Positions 31,057 through 31,116 of a DNA stretch of 31,116 nt are shown one piece after another. Positions within the stretch are counted from its first letter, which is position 1. Each line of letters opens with the position of its first letter. Source of the DNA: JAZDJP01 sp043803805 (GTDB taxonomy: Bacteria; Planctomycetota; JAZDJP01); the NCBI GenBank assembly GCA_043803805.1, contig JAZDJP010000146.1:1-31116 (forward strand), read 5' to 3'. The notes under the pieces were generated by a model. It had not been told where the DNA came from. It made no database searches and was given only the letters and a program-made list of their open reading frames with translations. The position numbers were made by a program, and so were the translations under genes.

Positions 31057-31116
31057 ATGCGTGGGAATACGAGTAAACAGGCGCCGATGTTCTTCATGAT
31101 CAACGTGGAATCGGAA
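31057..31116 (+). CDS. Probable DDE transposase N-terminus (partial)
   Basis: 20 codons visible: begins MRGNTSKQAPMFF and continues past the window. From memory, IS1182/IS5-type transposases start MRG..., a few polar residues, then MF, before a VP-DHPLR motif that would lie just outside. GGAGGAG is placed 7 nt before the ATG. A separate 11-codon frame, ATG 31041 to TAA 31076, has its own AAGGA and overlaps this start in another frame, which could tune transposase expression. Confidence 0.5.
   Translation, partial: MRGNTSKQAPMFFMINVESE

Larger units (their letters stand above)
30972..31116 (+). mobile_element. Probable left end of an insertion sequence (runs off the window)
   Basis: A GGCCT-AAC-AGGCC hairpin at 30972-30984 precedes a promoter and a transposase-like start. 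The element boundary and target duplication cannot be located because only one end is visible; the call depends on the transposase N-terminus. Confidence 0.4.

Overview
The window is a G+C-rich bacterial chromosome segment (about 60-65% by eye) from a Gram-negative-type organism. The evidence for two membranes is an LpxL/HtrB-type lipid A acyltransferase, a TamB-like protein, a BamA/TamA-type Omp85 protein with a signal peptide, a SurA/PpiD-type periplasmic chaperone and type IV pilus ATPases. Gene content and order do not let me name a phylum. Frequent intergenic palindromes and short degenerate repeats suggest an environmental, probably uncultivated lineage. No tRNA, rRNA or CRISPR array was seen.

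Layout. (1) 1-4265, minus strand: three pilus ATPase genes, transcribed pilB, pilT, second pilB-like gene (cut by the window edge). (2) 4376-7229, plus strand: pyruvate phosphate dikinase with its own promoter and terminator, divergent from the pilus genes. (3) 7244-10338: an accessory stretch with two AT-rich small membrane-protein genes, a DUF6132-like gene, a TsaC/Sua5-phosphatase fusion gene, inverted copies of a heptanucleotide array, a 153-bp palindrome, several shorter hairpins and a coding-like remnant. (4) 10338-12026, minus: SurA/PpiD-type foldase, divergent from (5) 12170-16967, plus: nusA, infB, ylxP (DUF503), rbfA, a transcription/translation cluster without rimP, ylxR or truB. 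(6) 17125-22027, plus: HEAT-repeat protein, small membrane protein, ligA, ndk, with 4-nt overlaps at the first two junctions. (7) 22038-24997: two perfect palindromes, a third AT-rich small membrane gene, clpB. (8) 25012-30833: a candidate short upstream ORF, then lpxL-like, tamB-like and Omp85 genes as a tight outer-membrane assembly operon. (9) 30837-31116: face-to-face heptad arrays and the 5' end of a probable transposase gene.

How the genes work together. Most are housekeeping: pilus extension and retraction, PEP/pyruvate conversion, t6A tRNA modification, transcription antitermination, translation initiation, ribosome maturation, DNA ligation, nucleotide balance, disaggregation and outer-membrane biogenesis. 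The less ordinary content is structural: three genes whose predicted -10 boxes lie 8-9 nt from the ATG with no Shine-Dalgarno sequence (probable leaderless mRNAs), a recurring 7-nt-period repeat class directly behind stop codons, a register-perfect 153-bp palindrome, and a HEAT-protein/membrane-protein pair fused by overlaps to ligA. I found no convincing new defence or biosynthetic system. The best candidates for undescribed biology are these repeat classes, the leaderless architecture and the HEAT-membrane-ligA operon.
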